Assembly (NCBI GenBank): GCA_017444395.1
Contig: JAFSWT010000121.1
Location: 1-33,373, forward strand
DNA: 33,373 nucleotides
Source of the DNA: Schwartzia sp. (in: firmicutes)
GTDB taxonomy: Bacteria; Bacillota; Negativicutes; Selenomonadales; Selenomonadaceae
Reading direction: 5' to 3'
Positions 31,219 through 33,373 of the stretch are shown piece after piece; within the stretch, counting starts at the first letter, position 1; every line of letters begins with the position of its first letter. The notes under the pieces were generated by a model, which searched no databases, had not been told where the DNA came from, and saw nothing but the letters and a program-made list of their open reading frames with translations. A program made the position numbers and the translations under genes.

Positions 31219-33373
31219 GAGTGAATCGAAGAGCTTCACCCGGTTTGACCCCTATCTTTCCGTCCTGCTGAAGTTCCTGGCGCTGGTGGCGGTCCTCGGT
31301 CTCTGCGCCATCCTGCTGCAGCACAAGGTCACGGGCCTGTTGAACGCCACGCTGGAGCGCACGATGATCCGGCAGGCGACGGAGATTTCCCTGCTGGTGG
31401 AAGAACGCTGCCGGCGGGAATTCACCGAGCTTTCCTTTGCCGCCAATTATCTGTCGCAGCATCCCGAGGCGATGGACAGCATCCTCTATCAGATGTCCAC
31501 GGAACAGGAGGGCGTTTCCGCCGGTTTCCTGCGGCCCGGCGATGAGTCGGTGCGGGTCAGCAACATCTCGAAATGGAATTTCACCCGTCTGCCCCAGAGT
31601 TTCCGGGGCAATGTCATTGCCGACTACTGCCCGAACCGGGGCCTGCTCTTCGCCGTGCCGGTCATGCACGGCGACAATGTCCGGGCCGTCCTCTACCGTC
31701 TCTATGACGAGTCCGTCCTGACCGGATTTTTCGGTCTGGCCGAGTTCGATACCGCCATCCGGGCCATCGTCACCCAGCGGGACGGGCAGGTCATCGTGCG
31801 CCCGCCGGACTTCGCGGAAAAGGACCGGACGCTCTTTGAAGACGAACAAATCCGGTCCCGGCTCGGCGAGTTGCGGGAGAATCTGCTCTCCAGCCGGGCC
31901 GCCGCCGCCCATACCGAGTGCTCCCTGGGCGAGTATTTCCTCTTTGGCGCCAATCTCACCCAGGCCGACTTCATCATCACCGGCTACGTCCCCTGGGCGG
32001 TCATCGCCAACCGGGTCGCCAGCATCCAGCTCCTGATCCTGCGGGTCGGCAGCCTGGGCCTTTTCCTGCTGGCCGCCATCAGCGCCTATCTGTTCTTCGT
32101 GCGCGAGAAAGCCGCCGAGAGCGATGCCCTGCGCGAGGCGAAGATTACCGCTGACCGGGCGAACCAGGCGAAGAGCCTGTTCCTCGCCAACATGAGCCAC
32201 GAGATCCGGACGCCGATCAACGCCATTCTGGGCATGAACGAGATGATCCTGCGGGAGGAAAAGAATCCGCAGATTCTCCGCTATGCCCATAACGTCGCCG
32301 GCGCCGGCAAGAGCCTGCTGTCTCTCATCAACGATATCCTCGATTTCTCCAAGATCGAGTCCGGCAAGATGGAAATCGTCGATGTCCGTTACCACATGAG
32401 CAGCCTGCTGAACGACGTCATCAACATCACCCGTCCCCGGGCCGAGAACAAGGGCCTCGAGTTCCGCATGGAAATCGACGAGACGATTCCCGAGCAGCTC
32501 TTCGGCGACGTGGTGCGGGTGCAGCAGATTCTCGTCAATCTGCTGACGAATGCCGCCAAATACACGAAGGAGGGTTTCATCGAGTTCATCGTCCGCTGTG
32601 AACGGGCGGAGAAGGGCGTTGCTACCTTCTGCTTCATCATCCGCGACTCCGGCATCGGCATCAAGGACGAGGACAAGGCCCGGATGTTCCGCGACTTCGA
32701 GCGCTTTGACATCCGGCAGAACCGCAGCATCGAGGGCACGGGCCTGGGGCTGGCCATCACCCACAGCCTGATCGAGGCCATGCACGGCGAGATCCGGCTC
32801 GAAAGCGTCTATGGTCAGGGCAGTACCTTCACCGTCCTTTTGCCCCAGGCGGTACTCGATATGGCGCCAATCGGCGACTTCGCGGCCCGCATGGAGGCCG
32901 GCCTCCGGGAGAAAGCGAAATACCAGGCGAAGCACATCGCCCCCGAAGCCGAGATCCTCATCGTCGATGACAACGAGATGAATCTCTTGGTGGCTACCAG
33001 CCTGCTGAAGCAGACCCAGGTGAAAGCCGATACCTGCATGAGCGGCAAGGCCTGCCTGGAGAAGCTGGGTGAGCGGCGCTACGACATGGTTTTCCTCGAC
33101 CACATGATGCCGGGCATGGACGGCATCGAGACGATGCACCACGCCCGCAAGCTCCCCAACGCCCAGGGGACGCCCTTCATCATCCTCACCGCCAACGCCG
33201 TTTCGGGGGCGCGGGAGATGTTCCTGAAGGAAGGCTTCAACGACTACCTGTCGAAGCCGGTGGAGGCGGAACTGCTGGAAGAGGCGCTTTGGCGCTATCT
33301 GCCGCCGGAGAAGGTCAAGGACGCGCCGCCGGATATGGCGGCGGAAGATACAACGGAATCGGCAGACGGCAAC
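31208..33373 (+). CDS. Transmembrane hybrid histidine kinase, right end beyond window
   Basis: At least 722 residues are present. TM helices at about 17-36 and 277-299 enclose an extracytoplasmic sensor domain of some 240 residues. A short helical linker leads to HisKA with His331 (SHEIRTP), HATPase motifs [19 protein letters not shown] and GTGLGLAI, and a receiver with phosphoacceptor D631 ([12 protein letters not shown]) and YLSKPVE. The kinase core closely resembles that of the FIST kinase at 15058-18237, including GMNEMILRE after the His motif and a shared receiver. An HPt domain may lie beyond the edge. The start is TTG at 31208, with GGAGGGGG 9 bases upstream, inside the end of the BMP gene. 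The overlap suggests a functional pair. Confidence 0.9.
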   Translation, partial: MDDKSESKSFTRFDPYLSVLLKFLALVAVLGLCAILLQHKVTGLLNATLERTMIRQATEISLLVEERCRREFTELSFAANYLSQHPEAMDSILYQMSTEQEGVSAGFLRPGDESVRVSNISKWNFTRLPQSFRGNVIADYCPNRGLLFAVPVMHGDNVRAVLYRLYDESVLTGFFGLAEFDTAIRAIVTQRDGQVIVRPPDFAEKDRTLFEDEQIRSRLGELRENLLSSRAAAAHTECSLGEYFLFGANLTQADFIITGYVPWAVIANRVASIQLLILRVGSLGLFLLAAISAYLFFVREKAAESDALREAKITADRANQAKSLFLANMSHEIRTPINAILGMNEMILREEKNPQILRYAHNVAGAGKSLLSLINDILDFSKIESGKMEIVDVRYHMSSLLNDVINITRPRAENKGLEFRMEIDETIPEQLFGDVVRVQQILVNLLTNAAKYTKEGFIEFIVRCERAEKGVATFCFIIRDSGIGIKDEDKARMFRDFERFDIRQNRSIEGTGLGLAITHSLIEAMHGEIRLESVYGQGSTFTVLLPQAVLDMAPIGDFAARMEAGLREKAKYQAKHIAPEAEILIVDDNEMNLLVATSLLKQTQVKADTCMSGKACLEKLGERRYDMVFLDHMMPGMDGIETMHHARKLPNAQGTPFIILTANAVSGAREMFLKEGFNDYLSKPVEAELLEEALWRYLPPEKVKDAPPDMAAEDTTESADGN

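Noticed and set aside
1..33373. tRNA, rRNA genes and CRISPR arrays
   Set aside because: I saw no cloverleaf, no rRNA sequence and no regularly spaced direct repeats on reading the window.

Overview
This 33.4 kb window is GC-rich bacterial DNA (about 60% G+C by eye) with almost no non-coding space. The gene content points to a Firmicutes-lineage anaerobe. The minus-strand block yaaR-holB-ricT-(tRNA1Val methyltransferase)-rsmI keeps the order known from Bacillus and its relatives, PTS and CheX-type proteins are present, and at least six genes use TTG starts behind good Shine-Dalgarno sequences. High G+C together with that gene order would fit the Negativicutes, but nothing here proves an outer membrane, so the assignment is tentative.

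Layout. (1) 1-2216: an accessory stretch with a truncated secreted protein on the minus strand, a RelB/DinJ-PIN toxin-antitoxin pair of lower G+C, an AT-rich spacer with nested inverted repeats, and a DUF805 membrane protein that lacks its N-terminal part. (2) 2238-4747: an OmpR-type two-component system with its own promoter. (3) 4840-8253: dnaE, the DNA polymerase III alpha subunit. (4) 8295-9517: monocistronic bioB with a near-perfect promoter, a probable BirA operator over the -35 box and a strong terminator. (5) 9568-10539: a monofunctional peptidoglycan glycosyltransferase. (6) 10556-15053, minus: the conserved yaaR-holB-ricT-methyltransferase-rsmI operon, with its promoter at 15025-15053. 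(7) 15058-20986, minus: an ArsR-family regulator with a complete alpha-5 zinc-site motif, an NlpC/P60 wall hydrolase, a TPR protein and a large soluble FIST-domain hybrid histidine kinase, apparently one operon behind a promoter with an embedded palindrome. (8) 21052-22497: an FAD-dependent dehydrogenase, divergent from block 7. (9) 22576-24051: a receiver-CheX fusion and a stand-alone CheX, closed by a strong terminator. (10) 24221-28013: a small unknown protein, a ROK sugar kinase, nagB, nagA and a PTS EIIA, an amino-sugar catabolic cluster. (11) 28072-33373: a multi-TM protein with degenerate GGDEF and EAL domains, a membrane-anchored BMP-family binding protein, and a transmembrane hybrid histidine kinase that runs off the right edge.

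How it fits together. The window is dense in signal transduction: an OmpR-type system, two related hybrid kinases, a receiver-CheX/CheX pair, a likely c-di-GMP-binding receptor and a probable Zn(II)-sensing repressor. The most interesting candidate for an undescribed system is block 11. There a substrate-binding protein without visible transporter genes overlaps a kinase gene by 11 bases and follows a catalytically degenerate EAL receptor, all just downstream of amino-sugar catabolism. The second candidate is block 7, where a zinc-type repressor heads an operon for a cell-wall hydrolase and a cytoplasmic sensor kinase instead of a metal exporter.
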